From: an uncultured Pelagibacteraceae bacterium
Lineage (GTDB): Bacteria > Pseudomonadota > Alphaproteobacteria > Pelagibacterales > Pelagibacteraceae
Direction: 5' to 3'
Assembly (NCBI GenBank): GCA_902591025.1
Contig: CACIZB010000001.1
Location: forward strand, 62,001-126,000
Length of the DNA stretch: 64,000 bases
The notes under the pieces are model-generated. The model was not told where the DNA came from. It searched no databases and worked only from the letters and a program-made list of their open reading frames with translations. Shown here piece after piece: positions 1 to 7,764 of this stretch (position 1 is the first letter of the stretch; the number at the start of each line of letters is the position of its first letter). Made by a program: the position numbers and the translations under genes.

Positions 1-401
1 TAAACACAGATTGCTGGCACTCCAACTTGTCTAGCCAAAAGAATATGCTCTCTTGTTTGTGGCATTGGACCGTCAGCAGCATTAACTACTAATATGGCTC
101 CATCCATTTGAGCAGCACCAGTGATCATATTTTTTACATAATCGGCGTGACCAGGACAGTCGACGTGCGCATAGTGTCTTTTTTCTGTTTCGTATTCAAC
201 GTGCGCAGTAGATATGGTAATTCCTCTTTCTTTTTCCTCAGGGGCTTTATCAATTTGATCGTATGCTACAGCTTTAGCTCCACCTGTTTCAGATAAAACC
301 TTAGTGATAGCAGCTGTTAAAGTTGTTTTACCATGGTCAACATGTCCGATTGTACCAATATTACAATGCGGTTTATTTCTTACAAATTTTTCTTTTGACA
401 T
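1..401 (-). CDS. tuf: Translation elongation factor Tu (5' part; runs off the left edge)
   Basis: EF-Tu is the GTPase that delivers aminoacyl-tRNA to the ribosome. About 133 N-terminal residues are present, starting [12 protein letters not shown]. The P-loop [10 protein letters not shown] lies near residue 20 and the switch II motif DCPGHADYV near residue 80, followed by the [18 protein letters not shown] stretch. The start codon is at 401 on the minus strand; the rest of the gene lies outside the window. It is downstream of tRNA-Tyr and tRNA-Gly in the same direction, an arrangement common in alphaproteobacteria, so it is probably transcribed with them. Confidence 0.98.
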   Translation of the reverse strand, partial: MSKEKFVRNKPHCNIGTIGHVDHGKTTLTAAITKVLSETGGAKAVAYDQIDKAPEEKERGITISTAHVEYETEKRHYAHVDCPGHADYVKNMITGAAQMDGAILVVNAADGPMPQTREHILLARQVGVPAICV

Positions 402-444
402 TACTTATATTCCTCACATTTCATTTTTTTATAATTTTACTTCT

Positions 445-518
445 TGGAGCGGGTAAAGGGAATCGAACCCTTACATCCAGCTTGGAAGGCTAGCGTTCTA
501 CCATTGAACTACACCCGC
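445..518 (-). tRNA. tRNA-Gly (anticodon UCC)
   Basis: The minus strand folds as a 74-nt cloverleaf. The acceptor stem begins GCGGGTG, the anticodon loop CTTCCAA gives anticodon TCC, the T-arm contains GGTTCGATTCC, and the 3' CCA is encoded. It lies between tRNA-Tyr and tuf. Confidence 0.95.
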
Positions 519-563
519 ACAACCCCAAGAGTATCACTCCAGTATTATCTAAAATTTATTGAA

Positions 564-649
564 TGGTGGAGGGGGAAAGATTCGAACTTTCGAAGACCGA
601 AGTCAACGGGTTTACAGCCCGCCCCATTTGACCGCTCTGGAACCCCTCC
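564..649 (-). tRNA. tRNA-Tyr (anticodon GUA)
   Basis: An 86-nt class II tRNA on the minus strand with a long variable arm. The acceptor strands GGAGGGG and CCCCTCC pair perfectly, the anticodon loop CTGTAAA gives GTA, the T-arm has GTTCGAAT, and CCA is encoded. It is the first gene of the probable tRNA-Tyr/tRNA-Gly/tuf unit. Confidence 0.95.
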
Positions 650-652
650 CTT

Positions 653-668
653 AGGGGAAGTGTCCCCT
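653..668. other. Short perfect hairpin 4 bp upstream of tRNA-Tyr
   Basis: AGGGGA and TCCCCT form a perfect 6-bp stem with a 4-nt loop. It would sit in the 5' leader of the tRNA-Tyr transcript. It could be a leader structure relevant to 5' processing, or chance. There is no T-run, so it is not a convincing terminator. Confidence 0.35.
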
Positions 669-696
669 TGTTCAATAAGCTTCAAACAACAAGCGT

Positions 697-724
697 TTTA
701 TATATTTTATTTATGCAATTGCAA
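697..724 (-). promoter_or_regulatory. Predicted sigma-70 promoter for tRNA-Tyr/tRNA-Gly/tuf
   Basis: On the minus strand TTGCAA (719-724) and TATAAA (697-702) are separated by 16 bp and lie about 50 bp upstream of tRNA-Tyr. Spacing and sequence fit a -35/-10 pair, but AT-rich DNA produces many such matches. Confidence 0.4.
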
Positions 725-778
725 CACGTGATTTAGTGATAAAATATTCAAAAAAACGTGTAAAACTATGGGAATTTT

Positions 779-1522
779 ATGAATAAATCGACTTTTTTTA
801 TAATCGGCCAACATGCAGTATTAGAGGCTCTTAAAAACCCTAAAAGAAAAGTTCTAAAGGTTTTTTTAACTGAAGAAAGTAAAAAAAATATTCACAGGAA
901 AAGCCCAAATAAAAATTTGTTGGATGACGTAAGGGTTTACTACAAAACAAAAAAAGAATTAGACAAATATAGTAACAAAGAAAATTTATTACATCAGGGT
1001 TATGTAGCTGAAATAGAGCATCTTGAAAAACCAATTTTAAAAGATTTCATTAAAGAAAAAAATAACTCGACTTTAGTTTGTTTAGACGGTGTTACCGACC
1101 CAAGAAATATTGGAGCACTAATCAGAAGTGCTGTATCCTTCAATATTGATGGAATTATTATTAAAGAAAGGAATTTTCCAAGAGAAAGTAAACTAATGTA
1201 TAAGGCTTCAAGTGGAGCAATTGAGTATATAAATATTTTTGAAGTATCAAATATCAATTCAACTTTAAAAAATTTGAAAGACAAAAACTTTTGGGTTTAT
1301 GGATTTGATGGCAATGGTAAAAAGAATTTTACTGATATAAAATGGGAAGGAAATAACATTTTATTATTTGGGTCAGAGGGCTCTGGCATGCATAAACATA
1401 CCTCTAAATATGCTGATTTTTTGGTTAAAATTGACATAAACGAAAATGTTGAAAGTCTTAATATATCAAATAGTGCAGCAATAGTATTTCATCACCTTAG
1501 TTTTTTAAAAAAAAAGAGTTGA
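779..1522 (+). CDS. rlmB: 23S rRNA 2'-O-methyltransferase, TrmH/SpoU family (RlmB-like)
   Basis: A SPOUT-class methyltransferase of 247 residues, the normal size for RlmB, which 2'-O-methylates a guanosine in the peptidyl-transferase region of 23S rRNA. The N-terminal substrate-binding part begins with a short IIGQHAVLEAL segment. The three SpoU motifs are visible: DPRNIGALIRSA (107-118), LFGSEGSGM (196-204) and SLNISNSAAI (226-235), which build the SAM-binding knot. It is divergent from tRNA-Tyr and sits directly upstream of tRNA-Thr, which may be transcribed by read-through. An ATG at 767 is followed at once by a stop, so 779 is the start. The exact nucleotide target is inferred from the family. 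Confidence 0.9.
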   Translation: MNKSTFFIIGQHAVLEALKNPKRKVLKVFLTEESKKNIHRKSPNKNLLDDVRVYYKTKKELDKYSNKENLLHQGYVAEIEHLEKPILKDFIKEKNNSTLVCLDGVTDPRNIGALIRSAVSFNIDGIIIKERNFPRESKLMYKASSGAIEYINIFEVSNINSTLKNLKDKNFWVYGFDGNGKKNFTDIKWEGNNILLFGSEGSGMHKHTSKYADFLVKIDINENVESLNISNSAAIVFHHLSFLKKKS

Positions 1523-1555
1523 TTAATTTTTAAATACAAAATAATTATTGCGCAA

Positions 1556-1631
1556 GCCCTTGTAGCTCAGCTGGTAGAGCAATTGATTTGTAATCAATAG
1601 GTCCGCGGTTCGAATCCGTGCGGGGGCACCA
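1556..1631 (+). tRNA. tRNA-Thr (anticodon UGU), used as an integration site
   Basis: A 76-nt cloverleaf. Acceptor GCCCTTG pairs with CGGGGGC (two G-U pairs), the anticodon loop TTTGTAA gives TGT, the T-arm is normal and CCA is encoded. Bases 1583-1631, from the anticodon stem to CCA, are repeated exactly at 7713-7761. That is the signature of an element that integrated into the 3' half and restored the gene. Confidence 0.97.
1583..1631 (+). repeat. Left attachment-site copy (tRNA-Thr 3' half)
   Basis: Forty-nine bases identical to 7713-7761, lying inside the intact tRNA-Thr. The match begins in the anticodon stem and ends with CCA, typical of tyrosine-recombinase attachment cores in tRNA genes. 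Confidence 0.9.
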
Positions 1632-1734
1632 TCAAAATCTCATTTATTTTCAACAAATTTAAATTTTACTTGAATATATTTGAAAACAAAAATTGTTTAA
1701 TATGACTATAGAATGGAAGAATAAAGAACTAAGG

Positions 1735-1756
1735 TAAGTGAATTATAAGTGAATTA
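1735..1756 (+). repeat. Tandem 11-bp repeat near the left island end
   Basis: Two exact head-to-tail copies of TAAGTGAATTA (1735-1745 and 1746-1756). The same unit, slightly diverged, recurs in tandem and in the same orientation at 7618-7639 beyond the other end of the hsd operon. The 11-bp spacing equals about one helical turn. They may be integrase arm-type sites, or flanking repeats with another role. Confidence 0.7.
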
Positions 1757-1771
1757 AAAAAATTATAATAA

Positions 1772-2965
1772 TTATAATTTAATTTGATTAGAAATCATTA
1801 ATGGAACTAACCAGTCACGTAATTTTGTTAAATAGATATTTTCAGAATTTGTTTCGATTATTTTTTTTAAATTTATATTTGTTAGTGATTTAAATTTCTT
1901 GATAGGAGATAAATCTTTTTCAGGAATACATATTTTGATTTTAGATAAATTTTTTCTAGTAATTTGACCTTGAACTGAACCTGTGATTGCACTGGAAATA
2001 TTACTGAGTGAAATCGCTCTGTGTAAAAAAGTTATACTTAACTCATTTATCTTTGGTTTTATAACCATGGAATTACCAGTTATCCATGAACATGGTTGAG
2101 TGATATGTAAATTACCACAATCTCCTCTACATGAAATTATTAATTCTGTTTCTTTGTGATTATACCTATCGTATCTACCAATTATACCATTAGAACCATA
2201 AACTAAATATTTACCATCCTGTTTGAGTTGTTCTTGAGAAATTATTTCAGGTTGGTAAAGATCACAAATTTCTCCTAATTCTACATAAGTAAAATCTTCT
2301 GGAATTTCACGATCAAAATCCTCATTAAATACCATCTTGCCTCCTGACGATTTATAATTTTTATCAAAATCAAACTGTAAAAACCAATAATCGTAAATTG
2401 TTTTATTCAGATTATAAATCTCATTTATGATTTTTTTATTAATCTTTATTTTTGATTGTATCGCAAATAATAAATCTCCATATTTTACTTGATCATCATA
2501 ATCAGGAAGAAATAATTCTAAATAGGAAAAAATTTTTTCATTTAAGCTTGCTCTTAAAGTTAAAACAGAATTGTTAGTCATCATTTTTCTAAAAAAGTTA
2601 CTCCTTAAATAAAACGCAATATATTTATGATAAACAGATTCATTTTTTTTTGGTCTCAATCTTTTCAAAAATCCGCTATAAGTTGCATTTTTATAATCTT
2701 TTAAAGCAACACTGCTTATTCCAAGCTCATCAATAGTTTCGCTTGTTCTTGTAAGAAGTATGTCACCTTTTTTTATTGAATATTTTTCTTTCTCGGCATC
2801 ACTAGTATCCATTAAATCTTTTAGCTCATCTGGTAAGAAATAATCATCATACACGCATTTAAAAGATACAAAAGGATAACCTTTACCTGACTGTTCGGCT
2901 TTGGTAGATATTCCCGACTCCATTTTATACAATTCATCAAACTTATATTTTTTAATCTTTTTCAT
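1772..2965 (-). CDS. hsdS: Type I restriction-modification specificity subunit S
   Basis: HsdS gives the methyltransferase and restriction complexes their bipartite DNA target. The 397-residue protein shows the usual layout: a first target-recognition domain (about 1-155), a helical spacer around 160-200, a second recognition domain (about 225-375) containing DGKYLVYGSNGIIGRY and a SCRGDCGN segment, and a C-terminal helix ending in RDWLVPLM. The first 14 nt overlap the end of hsdM. Only one hsdS is present and I see no inverted repeats that would suggest shuffling of specificity domains. The target sequence cannot be predicted by eye. Confidence 0.92.
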   Translation of the reverse strand: MKKIKKYKFDELYKMESGISTKAEQSGKGYPFVSFKCVYDDYFLPDELKDLMDTSDAEKEKYSIKKGDILLTRTSETIDELGISSVALKDYKNATYSGFLKRLRPKKNESVYHKYIAFYLRSNFFRKMMTNNSVLTLRASLNEKIFSYLELFLPDYDDQVKYGDLLFAIQSKIKINKKIINEIYNLNKTIYDYWFLQFDFDKNYKSSGGKMVFNEDFDREIPEDFTYVELGEICDLYQPEIISQEQLKQDGKYLVYGSNGIIGRYDRYNHKETELIISCRGDCGNLHITQPCSWITGNSMVIKPKINELSITFLHRAISLSNISSAITGSVQGQITRKNLSKIKICIPEKDLSPIKKFKSLTNINLKKIIETNSENIYLTKLRDWLVPLMISNQIKL

Positions 2966-4592
2966 ATTTTAGATTTTTAAAATTCGATTTTATTATTTCA
3001 TCATATTCACTTGAAGTTTTAGAGAAATCCGAGAGTTTTTTTTTATGATTTTCTAGTTTTAATTTAAATTCTTCTTTGGAAATATCTGAATAAATTATTT
3101 TTGTTTTAAAATATTGACCTGCACTAAAACTATAGTCTCTTTCTATTATTTCTTTTTCTTTTAAAACAACTGAGAAATTATCAACTATTTTTTGGTTATT
3201 AAAACTTTCAAATATCTTTTTTTCATCAGAGCCGCTTAGTAATGTTTTTTTATTTTTTCCATCTTTAATTGAAGTACCTAGTTTAGAAGCATCTATCAAA
3301 ACAACATCATTCTTCTTAATTTTGTTAATAAAAATAATTGAAACATTTGTTCCAGTTGTTGCAAATATATTGCTAGGCATTGTAACAACACCAGATAAAA
3401 AATTATTTTCTACAATGTATTTTCTGATTTTTTTTGCTATGCCTGATTGTGCTGTATTAAAACCAGTGGGAACAACAATGGCGGCCTTTCCATTTTGATT
3501 TAAACAAAACAAAATATGTTGCAAAAATAACTGGTATATAGCCATACTATCTTTTTTCTTTTTTGGAATTTTGGGTATTCCAGCAAAAAAACGATCTTTA
3601 TTAGTTTTAGAAATTAAATCATCTCTATAGTCACTGAAATCCATATTGAAAGGTGGATTGGATACAATAAAATCAAACTTTTTAATATCATTTCCATCTT
3701 TGTGAAATGGAGTAGAAATTGTATTTCCTTGCACAACGTTATTTATTGAATGTACTAATTGATTTAAAATTAAATTTAATCTTAAAAGGTTAGATGATTT
3801 TTGAGATATATCTTGAGAAAAAATACTACAACTATCCTCACCTATTTGATGAGCAAGACTCATCAATAAAGTGCCTGAGCCTGCCGATGGATCATGACAG
3901 CTTACATTTTTAATTTCTCCTTTTTTGTTATTTGGTATTAATATTTTTGAAATAATTCGTGCAACAGAATGTGGTGTATAATATTCTGCATATTTACCTC
4001 CGCTATCTTTGTTATAATCTTTTATTAAATATTCAAAAATATTTGAAAAAAAATCATATTTTTCATCAAACAATTTTTCAAAATTAAAATCTACTAGTTG
4101 GTTTATTAAAGCTCGGCAAAAATCATCTCTTTTTGAAGTATCTGTAATTAGTTCACTTAAATTTTCGAAAAGAAGTATTTTGGTGCCACCGTCAGTTTTA
4201 ACTGAAAATATATCATTATTTTTAATTGAAATTTCCCTTAATGTGTTGTCAAACAATTTTGAAAAATTATCTTTATTCTGATTCTTAAACAAATAAGAAA
4301 TTAAATGATTAGGATTAAGCTTTGCAATATTGGGTGCTAATTGCAAATTAAGCATTTCAATCTGCTCTTCTTTTAAATTGCTAAAATAGTCTTCCCAATT
4401 CTTAGAATTCTTTAGTTTTTCATTTTTCTTTTTTATTTCAAATCCAAATTTGTCACTAATAAATTTATATAGAAATATCTGAGTTACTACTTTGTATTCA
4501 CTACCGTCGCTTCCTAATCCATAAGATGTGCAAATTGCTTTAAGATTATCTATTATACTTTCGACTTTTTTAGAAAATAATTCAGTAGACAT
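2952..4592 (-). CDS. hsdM: Type I restriction-modification DNA methyltransferase subunit M
   Basis: An N6-adenine methyltransferase subunit of 546 residues. An N-terminal helical HsdM domain (about 1-150) is followed by EYYTPHSVARII (about 203-214), the SAM-binding motif DPSAGSGTLL (234-243) and the catalytic NPPF (312-315), the standard order for type I enzymes. With HsdS it modifies host DNA; with HsdR added it restricts foreign DNA. It starts 11 nt after the hsdR stop and overlaps hsdS by 14 nt, so the three genes should be co-expressed. No truncation is seen. Confidence 0.96.
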   Translation of the reverse strand: MSTELFSKKVESIIDNLKAICTSYGLGSDGSEYKVVTQIFLYKFISDKFGFEIKKKNEKLKNSKNWEDYFSNLKEEQIEMLNLQLAPNIAKLNPNHLISYLFKNQNKDNFSKLFDNTLREISIKNNDIFSVKTDGGTKILLFENLSELITDTSKRDDFCRALINQLVDFNFEKLFDEKYDFFSNIFEYLIKDYNKDSGGKYAEYYTPHSVARIISKILIPNNKKGEIKNVSCHDPSAGSGTLLMSLAHQIGEDSCSIFSQDISQKSSNLLRLNLILNQLVHSINNVVQGNTISTPFHKDGNDIKKFDFIVSNPPFNMDFSDYRDDLISKTNKDRFFAGIPKIPKKKKDSMAIYQLFLQHILFCLNQNGKAAIVVPTGFNTAQSGIAKKIRKYIVENNFLSGVVTMPSNIFATTGTNVSIIFINKIKKNDVVLIDASKLGTSIKDGKNKKTLLSGSDEKKIFESFNNQKIVDNFSVVLKEKEIIERDYSFSAGQYFKTKIIYSDISKEEFKLKLENHKKKLSDFSKTSSEYDEIIKSNFKNLKYEKD

Positions 4593-4603
4593 ATTTTTTA
4601 AAT

Positions 4604-7591
4604 TTATAAATCATTAAACTCTGAAATGTATTCATTTGTAATTAAATTATTGATAAATCCAGAAGTTTTTACATCAATATTCAATTGATTATTTTTATTA
4701 AAACTATCGATAACTAATGGCATAGATACTTGCTCAAAATAACCTTCATTATTAATAATTTGATTATTTTTTAAAACTTGATCATCTAAATTTTTTTTAA
4801 TCGTATTAAGTGCTTCAAAGACTAGACCCTCGTCCTTAAATATATTTTTTTCTACAATCCTTTTGTGTACTCTTAAATATTTAGGATCATTTAAATATTT
4901 GTTTTTAATTAAATCATTTTTTTGACTCAATGTATTTGCTTTATTTGAAATAATTTCAAGTAATTCAATATTTTTTTTCATTTGTTCTTGGGAAATTTCC
5001 TCTAAATTTTTACTTTGAAATAATCTTTTCAGCTCTTCATATAGTGTTACGTACTCAGGATCCTTTTTGTCCAGATTTTTTTTTAGGTTCTTTCGAGTCT
5101 CCTCAAGTTTGTTTCTTAAATTGTCAGCAATTACCAATTCCTCTTGACCGATTTTTTTAAATAAGAAAACAATGTTTTCTAAGGCTGAATTTAATAAATA
5201 AGAATTATCATTTTTTCTTGCCAAAGACTCTCTTAAATTGATCAAGTCCAGATGTCTGGACACTTCATTATATAGTTGGTGTAATTTCTTAAAATCTAGT
5301 AATTCAATTAAGTCTTTTTCTCCACTTAATCTAATTAAATTATATAAATTTTTTGAACTTTCTAAGGCTTTTTTTATTTCTAATATAGTTTCTTTATCAC
5401 TAATTTTACTTATTTGCTGAGAAAAAATTTCTTGGTTATTTAAATCGTAATATAAAAGTTTGTTTTTTATATTCTTAATTTCATTATCTAAGAATTCTTT
5501 AGACTCAAAGAGGTTCGAGAAAGATGAAATTTCATCACCCAACTCACTCTTTAATTCTTCAAAATAAGCTCTATTTGTTTTATCAAATTCTTTAGTAATA
5601 TCCGCAAAATCAACAACAAAACCGTATTTGTAATCTTTGTAAGGACGATTTACTCGAGTTAACATTTGTAGAAGATTGTGATCTTTTATTATTCTACCAA
5701 CGTAAATTTTTTTTAATCTGTTTGCGTCAAAACCTGTAAGAAGCATATTGTAAACAAATAAAATATCAATTTTTCCTTGTTTAAAATTATCGGTTATATC
5801 TTCACGTTCATCCTTGTCTCCTACGTCATGTAAAATTAATTCAGCTTTTAAATTTGTATTTTTATATTTTTTTAAATAATGACTGTATAAATTTTTTGCT
5901 TGATCAGAACTATCACATACCACCATTGATCCAAAAGTATCATCACCAAATTTTATTCTACTAGATTTGATGTCATCAAATATAAATTCAATAAGCTTAT
6001 CGACAAACTTATCATGGGAATATAATTCTCTTTTTTTTATGTCCCCTTTTAAGACAAGCTCATTTAAAATATTATTAAGTTGTTTCTTATAATTGGTGTC
6101 TATTTCTTCTCTGATTAATTTTAATGTATATCCATCTTTTATTGAGTCATTGTAATAATATTTATGTATATATGGTCCAAATATATCTCTTGATTTTCTA
6201 TCTTGCTGAATTAATGGAGTACCTGTTAAACCAATTAATATAGCATCACGATCAGAGTTAACTAAGTTTGCTAAAAAACTACCACTTGGGTTGTAGCTCC
6301 TATGTACCTCATCTAAAAAATAAACTCTTTGCACCTTAGTGTCATAACTAATATCTGTTATTATCTCATTATCATCTTTAAATTTTTGAATATTTACAAC
6401 TGTAATTTCTTTCTTTCCTCTAAAATTATGTGTTGCAACTTTTTTTTTGAAATCTTTTAACAATTCTTCTTTTGAATTAACGGTATGGACAGTTAAGTCC
6501 CTACTAATAAATTCTGATTTTGCTTGTTTTGCTAAATCTATCCTGTCAACAATAAAATAAAATTTTGAAATAATATTTTTTTTCTGGAAGAAATCTGTCA
6601 AATATTTAACATTGAAATATGACAGTGCAGTCTTACCACTTCCTTGAGTGTGCCATATAATTCCCTTTTTATCACCTTTTTCAATTTTATTTTTAATAGA
6701 ATCAGTGGCAAAAAATTGAGGATATCGCATCACGTGCTTCTCAATACCTTCAAAACTTTTTATATATACCAAGCCATACTTCAATAAAAAGGAAGCTCTA
6801 TTTTTTGAAAACAAAGATGTTAAAATTTTATTTGTTGGAGAATTTGTTTTTTTATTAGTTTTAAACTCAGGGGAATGCTTGATTGATAAAAGATTATTAT
6901 CCTGCAAAACATAATTTTCAATTTCATCTGGAATATTTGGAACCTCATTTAATAAATTATCGTTTTCTTCTCTAAAATAATTAAATTTTACCTTGCTACT
7001 GCTTGTGGTTGAATAAAAAGCACCCTGTAAAGGTTCTGTTGAAAGATCGTCATATTCCATATTATTTGAATAAACAAGAATTTGTAATAAATTTATAAAT
7101 TTTCTAAACTTCTTATTCTTAAATCTAATATTGATTCTATCTCTTTCAGCAATAATGCCCTCTTTGTTATTTGGTTTTTTTACCTCAATTATAAAAAGAG
7201 GAATTCCATTAATTAATAAAGTGATATCTGGTCTAAATTCATCTTCACCATTCTTAAAAGTAAGTTCTGTAACAACATTAAAGGTGTTTTCATCAAATTT
7301 TTCAAAATCTATAATCTTTATATCTGAAGATGAGGTTAAAATTTGGTAAAAGGTTTTACCAAGATCTTCATAATCTAAAACAAGAGATATCTCTTCTAAT
7401 TTTTTTTGAATATCTTCATTGCTAATTTTTGGATTTATATTTTTGATGCTTTTAAAAAAAATATCTGTGAAAATATTTGTATCCTTATCTATTTTGTGTT
7501 TTTCTTTAGTAAGAGATAAATATTTATAACCAAGTTTACAGACATGTAAAATTGCAGGAATCTTAACTCTACTATCTTCATTAAAGCTCAT
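4604..7591 (-). CDS. hsdR: Type I restriction endonuclease subunit R
   Basis: The 995-residue motor and nuclease subunit. The N-terminal PD-(D/E)xK nuclease is visible as FRPDITLLINGIPLFIIEVKK, with D122, E136 and K138 as likely catalytic residues. The helicase part carries Walker A HTQGSGKTA (314-322), the DEVH box (427-430) and GLTGTP shortly after. The C-terminal part is long and helical and should bind the methyltransferase core. It is the first gene of the hsdRMS operon. All key motifs are intact, so the system looks functional. The start at 7591 has no clear Shine-Dalgarno sequence and a predicted very short leader. Confidence 0.96.
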   Translation of the reverse strand: MSFNEDSRVKIPAILHVCKLGYKYLSLTKEKHKIDKDTNIFTDIFFKSIKNINPKISNEDIQKKLEEISLVLDYEDLGKTFYQILTSSSDIKIIDFEKFDENTFNVVTELTFKNGEDEFRPDITLLINGIPLFIIEVKKPNNKEGIIAERDRINIRFKNKKFRKFINLLQILVYSNNMEYDDLSTEPLQGAFYSTTSSSKVKFNYFREENDNLLNEVPNIPDEIENYVLQDNNLLSIKHSPEFKTNKKTNSPTNKILTSLFSKNRASFLLKYGLVYIKSFEGIEKHVMRYPQFFATDSIKNKIEKGDKKGIIWHTQGSGKTALSYFNVKYLTDFFQKKNIISKFYFIVDRIDLAKQAKSEFISRDLTVHTVNSKEELLKDFKKKVATHNFRGKKEITVVNIQKFKDDNEIITDISYDTKVQRVYFLDEVHRSYNPSGSFLANLVNSDRDAILIGLTGTPLIQQDRKSRDIFGPYIHKYYYNDSIKDGYTLKLIREEIDTNYKKQLNNILNELVLKGDIKKRELYSHDKFVDKLIEFIFDDIKSSRIKFGDDTFGSMVVCDSSDQAKNLYSHYLKKYKNTNLKAELILHDVGDKDEREDITDNFKQGKIDILFVYNMLLTGFDANRLKKIYVGRIIKDHNLLQMLTRVNRPYKDYKYGFVVDFADITKEFDKTNRAYFEELKSELGDEISSFSNLFESKEFLDNEIKNIKNKLLYYDLNNQEIFSQQISKISDKETILEIKKALESSKNLYNLIRLSGEKDLIELLDFKKLHQLYNEVSRHLDLINLRESLARKNDNSYLLNSALENIVFLFKKIGQEELVIADNLRNKLEETRKNLKKNLDKKDPEYVTLYEELKRLFQSKNLEEISQEQMKKNIELLEIISNKANTLSQKNDLIKNKYLNDPKYLRVHKRIVEKNIFKDEGLVFEALNTIKKNLDDQVLKNNQIINNEGYFEQVSMPLVIDSFNKNNQLNIDVKTSGFINNLITNEYISEFNDL

Positions 7592-7610
7592 AATTAAAAA
7601 ATAATTTACA

Positions 7611-7616
7611 ATTATA
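7611..7616 (-). promoter_or_regulatory. Predicted -10 element for hsdRMS
   Basis: A perfect minus-strand TATAAT lies 19 bp upstream of the hsdR start codon. The tandem TAAGTGAAT repeats at 7618-7639 occupy the spacer and -35 region, and no good -35 match is visible. If this is the promoter, the transcript leader is only about a dozen bases and anything binding the repeats would block or activate it. Confidence 0.4.
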
Positions 7617-7617
7617 G

Positions 7618-7639
7618 TAAGTGAATTGTAAGTGAATAA
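7618..7639 (+). repeat. Tandem 11-bp repeat near the right island end
   Basis: TAAGTGAATTG (7618-7628) and TAAGTGAATAA (7629-7639), matching the exact tandem pair at 1735-1756 in unit, register and orientation. It lies between the hsdR start and the right tRNA-Thr remnant. Confidence 0.7.
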
Positions 7640-7712
7640 TTTAAAGTTGCTTGACGAGGAATCTAGAAGTTAATAATATCAACGTTAATGAAAGGATATT
7701 TTAAGAAGCTCT

Positions 7713-7761
7713 TTGATTTGTAATCAATAGGTCCGCGGTTCGAATCCGTGCGGGGGCACCA
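7713..7761 (+). repeat. Right attachment-site copy (displaced tRNA-Thr 3' half)
   Basis: Identical over 49 bases to the 3' half of tRNA-Thr at 1583-1631. The bases before it (GAAGCTC) do not continue the tRNA, so this is a remnant and not a second gene. Confidence 0.9.
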
Positions 7762-7764
7762 ACC

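Larger units (their letters stand above)
1583..7761. mobile_element. Type I restriction-modification cargo island at tRNA-Thr
   Basis: The segment is bounded by identical 49-bp copies of the tRNA-Thr 3' half (1583-1631 and 7713-7761). It holds only hsdR, hsdM and hsdS plus non-coding ends. Tandem 11-bp repeats lie about 104 bp inside the left copy and 73 bp inside the right copy. The right copy ends 3 nt before the stop of the convergent M48 gene, so the pre-insertion order was tRNA-Thr followed directly by that gene. No integrase, transposase or phage gene is present. The island was therefore either mobilised in trans or has lost its integrase. Confidence 0.85.

Noticed and set aside
444-731. 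Open frame of 95 codons on the plus strand
   Set aside because: It runs antisense through tRNA-Gly and tRNA-Tyr; the translation reflects tRNA sequence.
1000-1284. Open frame antisense to rlmB
   Set aside because: It is a shadow of a well-supported gene with clear SpoU motifs.
1772-2965. Phase-variable or shufflon-type hsdS
   Set aside because: There is only one hsdS, with no inverted repeats around it and no long simple repeat in frame.
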